DNA of 64,000 bases. Source: Paractinoplanes rishiriensis (GTDB lineage Bacteria > Actinomycetota > Actinomycetes > Mycobacteriales > Micromonosporaceae). Shown one piece after another: positions 41,561 to 50,730 of this stretch. The translations under genes were made by a program, and so were the position numbers. Positions within the stretch are counted from its first letter, which is position 1. Each line of letters opens with the position of its first letter. The notes below the pieces were generated by a model. That model was not told the origin of the DNA. It was given only the letters and a program-made list of their open reading frames with translations, and did not search any database. The stretch spans positions 124,001-188,000 of the forward strand of contig NZ_BOMV01000077.1 in the NCBI RefSeq assembly GCF_016862375.1. The letters run 5' to 3'.

Positions 41561-44389
41561 GTGCACGCGGTGCGTTGGATACTCACGTCGATTGCGGCGT
41601 CCGCGGCGTTCTCGGTGGTCTGGTGGTTCTGCGACGCAAAAGCCCAGCTGGACACCCAGTCCGCCGTCGGCGTGGCAACCGTCGCAGCGACCCTCATGGG
41701 CGCGCCGCTGGGCTGGTGGGCCACGCGGGAAACGCCTCCGGGCGCCGGCTCGCCGGTGCCGCCGCCGGTGCCGCGCCGGGTGCTGATCGGCCTGCCGAGC
41801 GTTCGTGTCCGGCGTGCCTATCTCCGCTTTGCGGTGGCCCGCAACTACGACGTCGACGTCCGGGGACTCGGCACGCATGGACCGTTCTCCCTGGATATCC
41901 ACAGCGTTTTCGTGGATGTCGGCCTGGTCTTCATGCCGGCCCATGCGGCAAGCGGAAGCCTGCTGGGCCCGATCGAAAACCTCCCGCTGCAAGCCGTCAA
42001 CCGCGGCCCGGTCTGGGACTATCTCGATCGATGGCCGCCGCGCACCCTGGTGATCGTGGGGCCGCCGGGCAGCGGGAAGACCACGTTGCTCAAGCACCTC
42101 ACTCTCAAGCTGGCCTCCCGCCGCGCACCCGAAGCGGGCCCGACCAGAAAGAAGATTCCGTTCCTGCTGCTGCTCCGGGACCGGGTGCACCACATCGTCT
42201 CGGAGGCGGAGATCCCCCTCGCCGAAGTGATCGTCGAGTCGCTGCCGAAGTCGGTCCGTCCCGGTCCGGCCTGGGTCGAACGCCAGTTGCGCCGGGGAAA
42301 CTGCCTGGTGATGATGGACGGTCTCGACGAGGTCGCCGATCCCGATCACCGGAAGACCCTGGTCGAGTGGATCAGGGGTCAGATCGCCCAGTACGGCAAC
42401 AACGGCTTCGTGGTCACCTCACGGCCCTCCGGCTATCTCGCTAACCCGCTGGCGGCAGCCGATGTCGTCCAGATCAGGCCGTTCACCGACCGGCAGATCG
42501 AGACCTTCCTGCACCGGTGGTATCTGGCCACCGAGGTCCGGCGTACCGGCCGCCGGGACGAGGTGGTGCTGGGCGATGCCGAGGCCCGGGCCAAGGACCT
42601 CCTGAAGCGTCTGCGCGACGCACCGCTGCTCTACGATCTCGGTGCCAATCCACTCCTGCTGACCATGATCGCGCACGTGCACAACTACCGTGGCGTGCTG
42701 CCGGGCGGCCGCGCCGAGCTGTATCGCGAGATCTTCCAGGTCTTTCTGGGCCAGCGCCAGGAGGCCAAGGGTCTGCACAACCATCTCACCCACGTCCAGC
42801 GGGAAGCCGTCCTGCGGCACCTGGCGCTGGAGATGATGCACCGGCGGCTGCGGGACGTCTCGACCGCGGTGGCGGCGTCGATCATTTCCGAGCAACTGGC
42901 CCGGGTGGCACCGGAGGAGGGCGCCGAGGCCTTCCTGGTGGACACCGAGCAGGTCAGCGGACTGATTCTGCAGCGTGAGGACGGCACCTTCTCGTTCGCT
43001 CACCTCACGTTCCAGGAATATCTGGCGTCGGCGCGGATCCGGGAGAAGGGTTTGGTCGACAACCTGGTCGCGAGGGTTGCCGAGCCGTGGTGGCGCGAGG
43101 TGATCCTGCTGTACTGCGCCCAGGCCGACGCCGGGCCGATCGTCGAGGCCTGCCTGACCCAGGCCAACTCGTCGCGGGCCCTGCTGCTGGCCCTCGACAG
43201 CGCGGAGATCGCTCGCGAGATCGATCCGTGTGTCCGGGACCGGCTGACCCGGACGATGTCCGCGGAATCGCAGTCGGACGACCCGGACCGCGCCCAGGTC
43301 ATCGGCGAGATCCTGCTCGGCCGGCGGGTGCGCCGGGTCCAGTCCCGGCCGGACGGGATGGTGATCACCGAGCCGATCACCAACGGCGAGTACGCGTTGT
43401 TCGTGCGCTCCGAGGCTGCGTTCGGCCGGGACCGCCGCCCCGTGCACTGGACCGACCACCTGGTGGCCGTCGCCCCGACGATGCCGGTCAATGGCCTGCT
43501 CGAATCGGACGCGCAGGCCTTCGGCGCCTGGCTCAGCTTCAGTGAGGGCTGGACCTACGATCCCGTGCAGCAGTTCGATCTCGATGGCGACGAGGCCGCG
43601 CGGTCGGACGTCGCGGTCCTCAAGCAGTGGGCGACCCTGGTCGACTGGGCCGGGGTTCGGCAGTTCGCCCCCCGGGAGGTCGTCATTGCGTCGGCATTCC
43701 TGAAGGAGATCGCGGACTCCGCCGCATTCGCCGGCCGGGAGCGGGGAAAACTGCAATCAGCCTGGGGCGAGCTTCGTTCCGCCTTTGCGATCTATGAGCG
43801 GGACGATTCGCGGATCGGTACGGTCGGCCTCTACGGAAATGCCTGGACCGTCACCCGCCTGCTGCGCGCGCTGACGGTGGCCTACGCGGACGGCGACCTC
43901 GTCGCTCTGAAGATGTGGCAGTTGGAGGTCGTCGACCGGCTGTTTGCCGATGACGAGGTCGAGGAGACGCCGATCACGGCCAGTCTGGAGGGCGGTCCCG
44001 GTCAATTGCTGGTCGGATCGCCGCCGGCCGAGATCACTCGGCAGGTCGGTCTGCTGAACCGCAACGTGCACGACTACCGGGCGAGGTTCAAGGCGGAGCT
44101 CTCCGAACAGATCGAGGGCAAAGTATGGAGCAGCCGGGTGACGAACATGGCCAAGCTGTTGGTCGCAGCCTGGCAGGAGTGGCATCAGGTGGGTCAGCGC
44201 GACGTCCGTATCCTCCGCGACTGCCGGGCGGCCGCGTTGTCCGTCACCACCTCGATGCCCCATAACAAGAGAACCGACCGGCAGATCCTGCAGCCCGCAG
44301 TGCGGCTCCTGGAGGAGTTCATCCTGCTCGACTGGCAGGCGCGGGGTCTTCTCCGGTCCGGTCCCGAGTTGTGGCTGCGGAAGTCGTGA
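41561..44389 (+). CDS. Membrane-anchored NACHT (NLR-like) STAND ATPase
   Basis: The start is uncertain: GTG 41561 is used (GTG 41570 and TTG 41543 are alternatives; none has a good ribosome site). The 942-residue protein has two N-terminal membrane helices (WILTSIAASAAFSVVWWFC, then a second near residues 33-53), a cytosolic region, and a NACHT ATPase with Walker A GPPGSGKTTLLKH (K173), Walker B CLVMMDGLDEV (D253-E257), VTSRPSGY and a winged-helix segment ending FSFAHLTFQEYLASARI. Residues about 590-680 (ITEPITNGEYALFV, MPVNGLLESDAQAFGAWLS) resemble the formylglycine-enzyme-like sensor of bacterial NLRs. Such proteins sense phage or stress and trigger defence. No effector nuclease domain is visible, so the membrane helices may be the effector. 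Its 3' end overlaps the Rrf2 gene. Confidence 0.78.
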   Translation: MHAVRWILTSIAASAAFSVVWWFCDAKAQLDTQSAVGVATVAATLMGAPLGWWATRETPPGAGSPVPPPVPRRVLIGLPSVRVRRAYLRFAVARNYDVDVRGLGTHGPFSLDIHSVFVDVGLVFMPAHAASGSLLGPIENLPLQAVNRGPVWDYLDRWPPRTLVIVGPPGSGKTTLLKHLTLKLASRRAPEAGPTRKKIPFLLLLRDRVHHIVSEAEIPLAEVIVESLPKSVRPGPAWVERQLRRGNCLVMMDGLDEVADPDHRKTLVEWIRGQIAQYGNNGFVVTSRPSGYLANPLAAADVVQIRPFTDRQIETFLHRWYLATEVRRTGRRDEVVLGDAEARAKDLLKRLRDAPLLYDLGANPLLLTMIAHVHNYRGVLPGGRAELYREIFQVFLGQRQEAKGLHNHLTHVQREAVLRHLALEMMHRRLRDVSTAVAASIISEQLARVAPEEGAEAFLVDTEQVSGLILQREDGTFSFAHLTFQEYLASARIREKGLVDNLVARVAEPWWREVILLYCAQADAGPIVEACLTQANSSRALLLALDSAEIAREIDPCVRDRLTRTMSAESQSDDPDRAQVIGEILLGRRVRRVQSRPDGMVITEPITNGEYALFVRSEAAFGRDRRPVHWTDHLVAVAPTMPVNGLLESDAQAFGAWLSFSEGWTYDPVQQFDLDGDEAARSDVAVLKQWATLVDWAGVRQFAPREVVIASAFLKEIADSAAFAGRERGKLQSAWGELRSAFAIYERDDSRIGTVGLYGNAWTVTRLLRALTVAYADGDLVALKMWQLEVVDRLFADDEVEETPITASLEGGPGQLLVGSPPAEITRQVGLLNRNVHDYRARFKAELSEQIEGKVWSSRVTNMAKLLVAAWQEWHQVGQRDVRILRDCRAAALSVTTSMPHNKRTDRQILQPAVRLLEEFILLDWQARGLLRSGPELWLRKS

Positions 44390-44828
44390 CGGGCAGGGGC
44401 CGGGTGCGCAGCAGGGTGTCCAGGACGTCGTCGATGGTGTGGCGGGACAACTGCTCGGTGAACGCGCGGGCTGCCTCCTCGTAGATGTCGCCCAGGACCG
44501 GGCGGATGCCGTAGCCGACCGGGCAGGTCTGGCGGGGCTCGTGGGCGTGCAGGGCCAGCGCCGGGCCGGGCTCGACGATGGCGTGGACGTCGGCCACGGT
44601 GATGTCGGCGGGGCCGGCGCGCAGGGACCAGCCGCCGCCCGGGCCGTGCTCGGTGGTGATCAGGCCGGCGTCGCGCAGTGGGCCCAGGGCTCGGCGGACC
44701 GCGACCGGGTTGCTCTCCAGGCTGGCGGCGATCTCCTCGCTGGTCAGTGCCGGTCGGCCGCGGCGCTTGGCCAGGGTCAGCCAGCACAGTGCGTGCACGG
44801 CCACGGTCAGGCGGCTGTTGCCGGCCAT
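44319..44828 (-). CDS. Rrf2 family transcriptional regulator
   Basis: ATG 44828 gives MAGNSRLTVAVHALCWLTLA, the usual Rrf2 opening. The winged helix-turn-helix (LTSEEIAASLESNPVAVRRA) with GPGGGWSLRAGPADITVADV is conserved. The Fe-S binding cysteine triad of IscR/NsrR is absent; only one cysteine sits in the equivalent loop (TCPVGYG), so it belongs to the cluster-free, thiol- or ligand-sensing YwnA/HypR-like group. It is divergent from a NIPSNAP gene with a perfect palindrome in the gap, and its 3' end overlaps the NACHT gene by 71 bases on the opposite strand. Confidence 0.85.
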   Translation of the reverse strand: MAGNSRLTVAVHALCWLTLAKRRGRPALTSEEIAASLESNPVAVRRALGPLRDAGLITTEHGPGGGWSLRAGPADITVADVHAIVEPGPALALHAHEPRQTCPVGYGIRPVLGDIYEEAARAFTEQLSRHTIDDVLDTLLRTRPLPVTTSAATTRDRTGEDPAPASRAG

Positions 44829-44848
44829 CGCGGTCACCTCCATAATGC

Positions 44849-44865
44849 GTAACAACTATTGTTAC
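44849..44865. promoter_or_regulatory. Perfect palindromic operator between rrf2-type and NIPSNAP genes
   Basis: GTAACAA-CTA-TTGTTAC (44849-44865) is a perfect 7-bp inverted repeat, 20 bases from both divergent starts (44828 and 44886). Position and symmetry make it the likely binding site of the Rrf2 protein, repressing itself and the NIPSNAP gene. Confidence 0.7.
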
Positions 44866-44885
44866 TCAAATCCAGGGGGATCGGG

Positions 44886-45617
44886 ATGGATTTTGCCGGG
44901 TGCGAGGTCGTGGAGTTGCGGCGCTACCGGCTGCGGCCGGGCATGTTCGACGACCTGCAGGCGGTGTTCCAGCCGTGGCTGGTTGACGGGCAGGAAGCGG
45001 CGGGAATGCGGCTGGGCGGCCAGTTCCGCGACCGCGACCGGGCGGACCGGTTCGTCTGGTTCCGCGGCTTCGCGTCGATGCAGCAGCGGCACGAGGCGCT
45101 GACCGCGTTCTACACCGGGCCGCTGTGGCGCCGGCACGCCGCCGCCGCCAACGCCACGATGATCGATTCCGACGACGTCCTGCTGTTGCGGGCCACCGAA
45201 CCCGAGCACCGGCCGGCGGCTCCGGGCCCGTACGGCATCAATGATTTTGTGGTTGGCGAAGCCTGGACCGTGCCGGCCGGCAGTGATCTCGAGCGCGTGC
45301 TGAGCGGCCCCGGGCACCGGGTGCTGGAGCGGGCGCTGGGGCAGCCGGTGGCGATGTGGCGCACCGAGCCGGAAATCAACACCTTCAAAAGCCTTCCGGT
45401 ACGCGAGGGCAGCTACGTCGTGTGGCTGGCGGCGTTCCCGGACGAGGATCGCTGGCGGACGGCCGCGGCCCGGTTGACCGCCGACCCGGCCTGGCGGGAG
45501 ATCGCCGAGCGGGCCGCGACGGTCGAGACGATGTGCCTCGAACCGACCGCGACCTCGAAACACCCGGCGCCACGGCTGCCGCCCGGTACCGGCCCGGACG
45601 GCAGCCCGCGAGCCTAG
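44886..45617 (+). CDS. NIPSNAP family protein
   Basis: ATG 44886 has AGGGGGAT upstream; an in-frame start at 44859 lies inside the palindrome and is rejected. The 243-residue protein has two ferredoxin-like NIPSNAP halves (CEVVELRRYRLRPGMFDDLQ, VWFRGFASMQQRHEALTAFY, GPLWRRHAAAANATMIDSDD; second half from about 115). NIPSNAP proteins are small dimeric alpha/beta-barrel proteins of unclear chemistry. Divergent pairing with a cluster-free Rrf2 regulator suggests induction by reactive or toxic compounds (inference). Its stop overlaps that of the convergent mannanase gene. Confidence 0.82.
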   Translation: MDFAGCEVVELRRYRLRPGMFDDLQAVFQPWLVDGQEAAGMRLGGQFRDRDRADRFVWFRGFASMQQRHEALTAFYTGPLWRRHAAAANATMIDSDDVLLLRATEPEHRPAAPGPYGINDFVVGEAWTVPAGSDLERVLSGPGHRVLERALGQPVAMWRTEPEINTFKSLPVREGSYVVWLAAFPDEDRWRTAAARLTADPAWREIAERAATVETMCLEPTATSKHPAPRLPPGTGPDGSPRA

Positions 45618-46609
45618 AAGCGGACCTCACCCCGGTTGAGCACCCGGGGGTGGAAGTACGCCGCCTGGATCTCGGCGTTGGAGTTGTTGCCGCGCAGCTG
45701 CTCGGACCAGACCATGAAGTACGTCCAGCGGGGCTGGCTGGTCAGCAGCGTGCCGTTGGGGACCTTGCCCATCTCGGCGATCGCGATCGGCGTGCCGCCG
45801 GCGATGGACTGGATCTGCGAGTAGTCGGACGACGACGGGTGGTTCTTGTACCAGACGTCCAGCGAGACGACGTCCACATAGTTGCTGCCGGGGTAGTACG
45901 ACGACCAGCCGCCCGCCGGGTTGTCCTGGACGTTCCAGACCCAGATCAGGTTGGTCAGGCCCTGGCTGTCGAAGTAGTCCTTCATCTGCTGGAAGATCTT
46001 GGCGCCGCCGTTCACGCCGGGCCGGTTGCCCCACCAGTTCCAGCTCTCGTTCATCTCGTGGAACGGCCGCCACAGCACCGGAATCCCGGCGTCCCGCAGC
46101 TGCCGCAGATAGGGGACCACGGCCGCCATCCGGCTGCGCCACACGTTGTTGAGGTTGGTGCCGCCGGTGACGATCTCGAGGAACTGGGCGTTCGAGATCT
46201 GGGTCTTCACACCGCCCTCGAACTCGCAGCTGGCGCCGACCGTGGGGGAGCAGGCGTGCCAGGTGAGCGCGACCAGCGAGCCGGCCGCCCACTGGGCCTT
46301 CGCCTCGTTGATGACGCTCTGCCGGTTGCCGATGTCGGCGGAGCGGAACATCATGTCGCCGCCCCACAGCCCCGGCCACTGACCGGTGACGGACTGGGCC
46401 TGCTGGCTGTACTGGCGCGGCGACGTTGCCGGCTCCTTGTTGTGCTGCCCCGAGACGATCGAGGTGCCGGTGATCGACCGCAGGTAGTTGAGGACGGTGG
46501 ACTTCGACGTGGCCGCGAACGCCTCGGCGTCCGAGGCGGTGTGCACCATGCCGGCGCCGAGCAGTGCCAGCGCGGCACCGACGGCCCAGGCGGGGCGGGG
46601 GATTCTCAC
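45614..46609 (-). CDS. Secreted GH26 beta-mannanase
   Basis: GTG 46609 is chosen, with GGAGG seven bases upstream and a signal peptide (WAVGAALALLGAGMVHTASD). The 331-residue GH26 domain has WPGLWGGDMMF, the acid/base glutamate in RPFHEMNESWNWWG, LIWVWNVQDN, YVDVVSLDVWY and the nucleophile glutamate in PIAIAEMGKVP. GH26 enzymes hydrolyse beta-1,4-mannans. It is the last gene of a probable operon with a binding protein and two permeases. The enzyme would release mannooligosaccharides outside and the importer take them up, but the 138-bp gap before it may carry its own promoter. Confidence 0.88.
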   Translation of the reverse strand: MRIPRPAWAVGAALALLGAGMVHTASDAEAFAATSKSTVLNYLRSITGTSIVSGQHNKEPATSPRQYSQQAQSVTGQWPGLWGGDMMFRSADIGNRQSVINEAKAQWAAGSLVALTWHACSPTVGASCEFEGGVKTQISNAQFLEIVTGGTNLNNVWRSRMAAVVPYLRQLRDAGIPVLWRPFHEMNESWNWWGNRPGVNGGAKIFQQMKDYFDSQGLTNLIWVWNVQDNPAGGWSSYYPGSNYVDVVSLDVWYKNHPSSSDYSQIQSIAGGTPIAIAEMGKVPNGTLLTSQPRWTYFMVWSEQLRGNNSNAEIQAAYFHPRVLNRGEVRF

Positions 46610-46747
46610 TACGGGACCTCCGTTGGGGAGACGGACTTTCCGGACCGCAGGACCGTGGCCAGATCGGTCCGGACCCACGGGGCTTTGACCAGGGCGGCGT
46701 CGAGCACGACCCGGGCGCGTACGGCAAACGTCTGTCTGCGATCTCGG

Positions 46748-47560
46748 TCATTTGGTGGCGCCCGCCGTGATGCCGTTGTAGATGAAGCGCTGCAGCAGCA
46801 GGAAGATCACGAGGGTCGGCAGGATGACGATCATGGTGCAGGCCGCGATCGTCTCCCACTGCGCGCCGTACGGGCCCTTGAAGCGGAACAGCGCGGTCGA
46901 GATGACGTTCAGCTCGGGCGAGCGCAGATAGAGGAACGGGATGTAGAACTCGTTGTAGATCGCGATGCCCTTGATGATCACGACGGTGGCGATCGCGGGG
47001 CGCATCAGCGGCAGGATGATCCGCCGGTAGATGGTGAGCCGGCCGGCGCCGTCGATCAGTGCCGCCTGGTCGAGGCTGGCCGGGATCGACTGCATGAACT
47101 GGATGAAGATGTAGATCGAGACGATGTCGGTGCCGAGGAACAGCACGATGGCCGCCCACGGGGTGTTCACCAGGCCCATCGACTTGACGATCTGGTAGGT
47201 CGCCACCTGGGTGGTCACCCCCGGCACCAGCGCGGCCACCAGGAACAGCGCGAGGACCAGCCGCTTGAAGGCAAAAGAAAAACGGCTGATGGCGTACGCG
47301 GCGAGGGTGCCCACGAATACCGTGCCGGTCAGCGAGACGACCAGGATGACCGTGGTGTTCCAGAAGCCGCGCAGCATGTTCCCGCCGGACCAGGCCGTCG
47401 CGAAATTGTCGAGGTGGAACCAGTTGCGCGGCGGCGTGAGCGGTCCGGTGGCGTTGTACTCGGCGTGCGTCTTGAACGCCGCGAACAGCACCACCACCAG
47501 CGGGACCAGCACGATCACCGAGGCGAGGACCAGGGACACGTACCTGGGTGCGCTCCTCAT
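46748..47560 (-). CDS. ABC sugar importer permease (MalG-like)
   Basis: ATG 47560 overlaps the stop of the upstream permease gene. The 270-residue protein has six membrane segments (VSLVLASVIVLVPLVVVLFA near the start), an EAA-type loop altered to DQAALIDGAGRLTIYRRIILP, and the MalG-like end FLLLQRFIYNGITAGATK. It forms the inner-membrane channel with the next upstream gene product. Substrate is probably mannooligosaccharide, judged from the GH26 gene that follows. Confidence 0.88.
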   Translation of the reverse strand: MRSAPRYVSLVLASVIVLVPLVVVLFAAFKTHAEYNATGPLTPPRNWFHLDNFATAWSGGNMLRGFWNTTVILVVSLTGTVFVGTLAAYAISRFSFAFKRLVLALFLVAALVPGVTTQVATYQIVKSMGLVNTPWAAIVLFLGTDIVSIYIFIQFMQSIPASLDQAALIDGAGRLTIYRRIILPLMRPAIATVVIIKGIAIYNEFYIPFLYLRSPELNVISTALFRFKGPYGAQWETIAACTMIVILPTLVIFLLLQRFIYNGITAGATK

Positions 47561-48426
47561 GTCAGCGACACCTCCTCGTCGGGCAGCACCCGGCGCTGCA
47601 CCCAGGTGAGCAGCAGGACGACGAGCAGCAGCACCACGGCCATCGCGGAGGCGAGCCCGATCTGGCGGAACTGGAATGCCGTCTCGTACGCCTGCACCAC
47701 GAAGGTGCGGGTGCCGTTCGCGCCGCCGGTCATGATGAACGGGATCTCGAAGACCGCGAGGCTGCCGGAGATCGCGAGGATGAAGGACAGGCTGATGATG
47801 CGGCGGATGCCGGGCGCGATGATGTACGCGAACTGGTGCCAGCGGTTCGCGCCGTCGATCTCGGCGGCCTCGTAGATCTCCGCCGGGATCGACTGGATCG
47901 CGCCCAGGAACAGCACGAAGTTCAGCCCGGTGAACCGCCACACCGAGGTGCCGGCCAGCGAGACGTTGGCGACGTCCGGGTCTCCGAGCCAGAGCCGGGC
48001 CTGGTCGCCCAGGCCGAGCAGGCCGAGCAGGCTGTCCAGGGTGCCGCCGGGCTGGAACAGGTAGAGGAAGACGAAGCCGACGGCCACCCCGTTGAGCAGG
48101 TACGGGAAGAACAGGATGCCCTTGAACAGGTTGCGGAACCGGGTGTGGAAGGACAGCACGACCGCGAAGTAGAGGGCGATCGCGATCTGCGCGAACGACG
48201 CCGCGAAGTAGTAGAGGCTGACCAGGAAGACCCGCCAGTACCGCTCGTCGGTGAGGACGCGGACGTAGTTGTCCCAGCCGACCGGGTCCATGACCACGTC
48301 CAGCCCGTCCCATCTGTGGAAGCTGTACCAGACCATGTTCCCGACCGGGACGTAGGTGAACGTGATCAGCAGGGCGAGCGCGGGCGCGAGGTAGAGCCAG
48401 TGGGCGGGCAGTCGCCGCCGGGTCAC
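47557..48426 (-). CDS. ABC sugar importer permease (MalF-like)
   Basis: GTG 48426 overlaps the binding-protein stop (GTGA). The 289-residue permease has six membrane segments (LYLAPALALLITFTYVPVGN first) and the EAA loop EAAEIDGANRWHQFAYIIAP. It belongs with the MalG-like permease downstream and the binding protein upstream. No ATPase is encoded in the operon. Confidence 0.88.
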   Translation of the reverse strand: MTRRRLPAHWLYLAPALALLITFTYVPVGNMVWYSFHRWDGLDVVMDPVGWDNYVRVLTDERYWRVFLVSLYYFAASFAQIAIALYFAVVLSFHTRFRNLFKGILFFPYLLNGVAVGFVFLYLFQPGGTLDSLLGLLGLGDQARLWLGDPDVANVSLAGTSVWRFTGLNFVLFLGAIQSIPAEIYEAAEIDGANRWHQFAYIIAPGIRRIISLSFILAISGSLAVFEIPFIMTGGANGTRTFVVQAYETAFQFRQIGLASAMAVVLLLVVLLLTWVQRRVLPDEEVSLT

Positions 48427-49727
48427 TTCATGACCCGGGACTGCGCGGCGCCCCACCGCTTGTTCAGCTCGGCGAAATAGGAGGCCTTGTCGCCCTTGGC
48501 CGCGCCGCGCGCGATGTCGACGAGCTTCTGCCGGTAGATGTTGCCGGCCAGGTCGATCTCGGACTCCTTGATGATCTCGTCCTCCTTGCCGGCGTTCGTC
48601 GTGGCGGCCGGCAGTTCCAGCAGTTCGACGCCGGTGTCCTGGAAGTCCTTGAGGGCCGTGGGCAGCGGCTGGCCGACCACCGTCGGGATGGCCTGCTGGT
48701 CGGCCGCGAAGCCGGACTCGGCGACGAACCAGTCCAGCCAGGCCCGGGCGGTCGCCTTGTTCTTCGAGGTGCTGCTGACGCCGGCCTTGTAGTCGCCCTC
48801 GATCCGGGCGTGGAACTTCCCGCCGGTCCGGTACGGGAACGGCCAGAAGACGATGTCGGCCGGGTCGGCGCCGGCGGCCTTCGCGGCGTCCCGCATCTGC
48901 GGTACGGCCCACGAGCCGAGCAGCATGGTGGCGACCTTGCCGGTGGCGATCATCGGCTTGGAGCCTTCCCAGTTGGTCGTCAGCGGGTCCTTCTCGTTGA
49001 GCCCGCCGGCCACCAGGTCGAAGAGCAGACCATCGGCCAGGTACGCGACCTTGCCGGGTTGCCAGGGCGCCGGGTCGGCGGGGAACTTCTCGTTGATCGC
49101 CGGGTCGGCCAGGATCGCCCGCTGGCTGTTGAAGAAGCTCAGCGGCCAGCCGTCCTTGTAGTTGGTGTAGAACGGCACGGCCTCGGTCTTGTCCTTGATG
49201 GCGCGCAGGCCGGCCAGGAACTCGTCCGGTGTCGTGGGTGGCGCGGTGACGCCGGCCAGGCCCCAGACCCGCCTGTTCACCACCAGGCCGTTGGCGACCC
49301 CGCCCAGCGAGATGCCGTAGACCTGGCCGTCGAACGCCTTCTCGTCGGTGAACCGGTATCTGGTCTTGAGCTCGTCGATCCCGCCGAGCGGCTCGAAGAA
49401 CTGGCCCAGCTGGTGCACCGCGACGGTGTTCGGGATGAGCAGCACGTCGCCGTACTCGCCGGAGCTGAGCTGGGTGGTGACGTCGCCCTCGTAGTTGGTG
49501 ACCGCCTCGAAGCTGACCTTGGTGCCCGGGTACTTCGCCTCGAACTTCTTCGCGTACGCCGGGAGCGCGGTCCCGGCCAGGTCGGTGCGGTTGGTCAGCA
49601 CGGTGATCTCGCCGGTGATCTCGCCGCCGGCATTGGTCTCCTGGCCGGCGCTGCCGGTGCACCCGGCCACCATCGCGACGCCCGCCACTGTCGCGCCCAG
49701 GCCCAGGAACCGCCTTCTGTCAATCAT
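48423..49727 (-). CDS. ABC sugar importer, lipoprotein solute-binding protein
   Basis: ATG 49727 yields MIDRRRFLGLGATVAGVAMV with Tat-like arginines and lipobox VAGC; an in-frame ATG at 49748 is the alternative. The 434-residue protein is a family 1 solute-binding protein (EITVLTNRTDLAGTALPAYA, VTTQLSSGEYGDVLLIPNT, MIATGKVATMLLGSWAVPQM). It heads the binding-protein/permease/permease/GH26 series. Upstream, at 49803-49830, is an AT-rich stretch (around GATTAGATTAATAATTT) that probably contains its promoter. Confidence 0.87.
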   Translation of the reverse strand: MIDRRRFLGLGATVAGVAMVAGCTGSAGQETNAGGEITGEITVLTNRTDLAGTALPAYAKKFEAKYPGTKVSFEAVTNYEGDVTTQLSSGEYGDVLLIPNTVAVHQLGQFFEPLGGIDELKTRYRFTDEKAFDGQVYGISLGGVANGLVVNRRVWGLAGVTAPPTTPDEFLAGLRAIKDKTEAVPFYTNYKDGWPLSFFNSQRAILADPAINEKFPADPAPWQPGKVAYLADGLLFDLVAGGLNEKDPLTTNWEGSKPMIATGKVATMLLGSWAVPQMRDAAKAAGADPADIVFWPFPYRTGGKFHARIEGDYKAGVSSTSKNKATARAWLDWFVAESGFAADQQAIPTVVGQPLPTALKDFQDTGVELLELPAATTNAGKEDEIIKESEIDLAGNIYRQKLVDIARGAAKGDKASYFAELNKRWGAAQSRVMK

Positions 49728-49866
49728 CTTCAAACCCGCCAAAGTCATCGATCGGTTCGCCGTGTTGCGGGCCCAGCATGAGACGGTCGTTGCATCACTG
49801 TCAAGATTAGATTAATAATTTATGTAGTCGCGAGTAGCGACGGGATGCTGCTTGAGCTGCGGTTAC

Positions 49867-50694
49867 TCAGCGGGTGCTGTCGCGTGCCACCAGATGAGCG
49901 GCCGGCGCCTCATAGACGGCGGGTGCCGCGCCGGCCATCGCGTCCAACAGCGCGCCGGCCGCCAGCTCGCCGATCCGGCCGACGTCGTGGCTCATCGCGG
50001 ACAGCGCCGGCACGGCCAGCTGACACAGCGCCGAGTCGTCCCAGGCGACCACCGAGATGTCGGCCGGCACCGCCCGGCCCTGCTCGCGCAGCGCGTCCAG
50101 GGCGGCGAGGGCCATCAGGTCGTTGTCGCAGACGATCGCGGTGGGGCCGGCCGGGAGGAGCTCGGCGGTGGCGGCGTGGCCCGACTCGTACGAGTAATCG
50201 CCCTCGGCATGCACCAGCCGGACCCCGCGCTCGCCGGCCTCGGCCACCGCGCCGGCCCGGCGCAGCTGGGTGTGCGCGAACGCCGGCGGGCCGCTGATGT
50301 GCCCGATCACGTCGTGCCCGCGCCCGGCCAGGAACCGGATCGCCTCCCGGGCGAAGCCGGCGTCATCGGTCCAGACCGTCGGCAGGCCGGACGCGGTCGA
50401 CGGCGCGCCGAGCACCACGGCGGGCAACTCGAGGCGATTGACCAGGGCCACCCGGTCGTCGTCCGGCGCCAGGTCGACCAGCACCACGCCGTCCACCCGC
50501 TGCTCGGCCGCCCAGCGTTCGTAGGTCTCGTGCTCGGCCGGCCGGTCGGTGACCACCTTGACCAGGACGCTGACCCCGGCGGGCGTGAGCACCCGCTCCA
50601 GGCCCTCGAGAAACTCGTGGTAGTACGGTTCCTCGCCGAGCACCCGGGACGCCCGCGCGAGAACGAGACCGACCCGCCGCTGCGGCTGTGTCAC
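49867..50694 (-). CDS. LacI-type sensor domain protein lacking a helix-turn-helix
   Basis: The 275-residue protein begins MTQPQRRVGLVLARASRVLG, directly at the first strand of the LacI/GalR periplasmic-binding-protein-like domain, and ends normally (VVAWDDSALCQLAVPALSAM, VGRIGELAAGALLDAMAG). The 60-residue DNA-binding head of LacI proteins is absent, and the bases upstream encode no such domain in any frame. It may be a soluble sugar sensor working through another regulator; the divergent ROK protein, 36 bases away, supplies a helix-turn-helix. It is co-oriented with the mannan uptake operon. Confidence 0.8.
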   Translation of the reverse strand: MTQPQRRVGLVLARASRVLGEEPYYHEFLEGLERVLTPAGVSVLVKVVTDRPAEHETYERWAAEQRVDGVVLVDLAPDDDRVALVNRLELPAVVLGAPSTASGLPTVWTDDAGFAREAIRFLAGRGHDVIGHISGPPAFAHTQLRRAGAVAEAGERGVRLVHAEGDYSYESGHAATAELLPAGPTAIVCDNDLMALAALDALREQGRAVPADISVVAWDDSALCQLAVPALSAMSHDVGRIGELAAGALLDAMAGAAPAVYEAPAAHLVARDSTR

Positions 50695-50730
50695 CGTTCC
50701 TCCTCATTTCCCAGGCGTTACCGTACCGCC

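Noticed and set aside
45356..47875. Plus-strand frame of about 839 codons over the mannanase and permeases
   Set aside because: Shadow with repetitive R/G/D/H composition. The minus-strand genes have family motifs and overlapping starts and stops.
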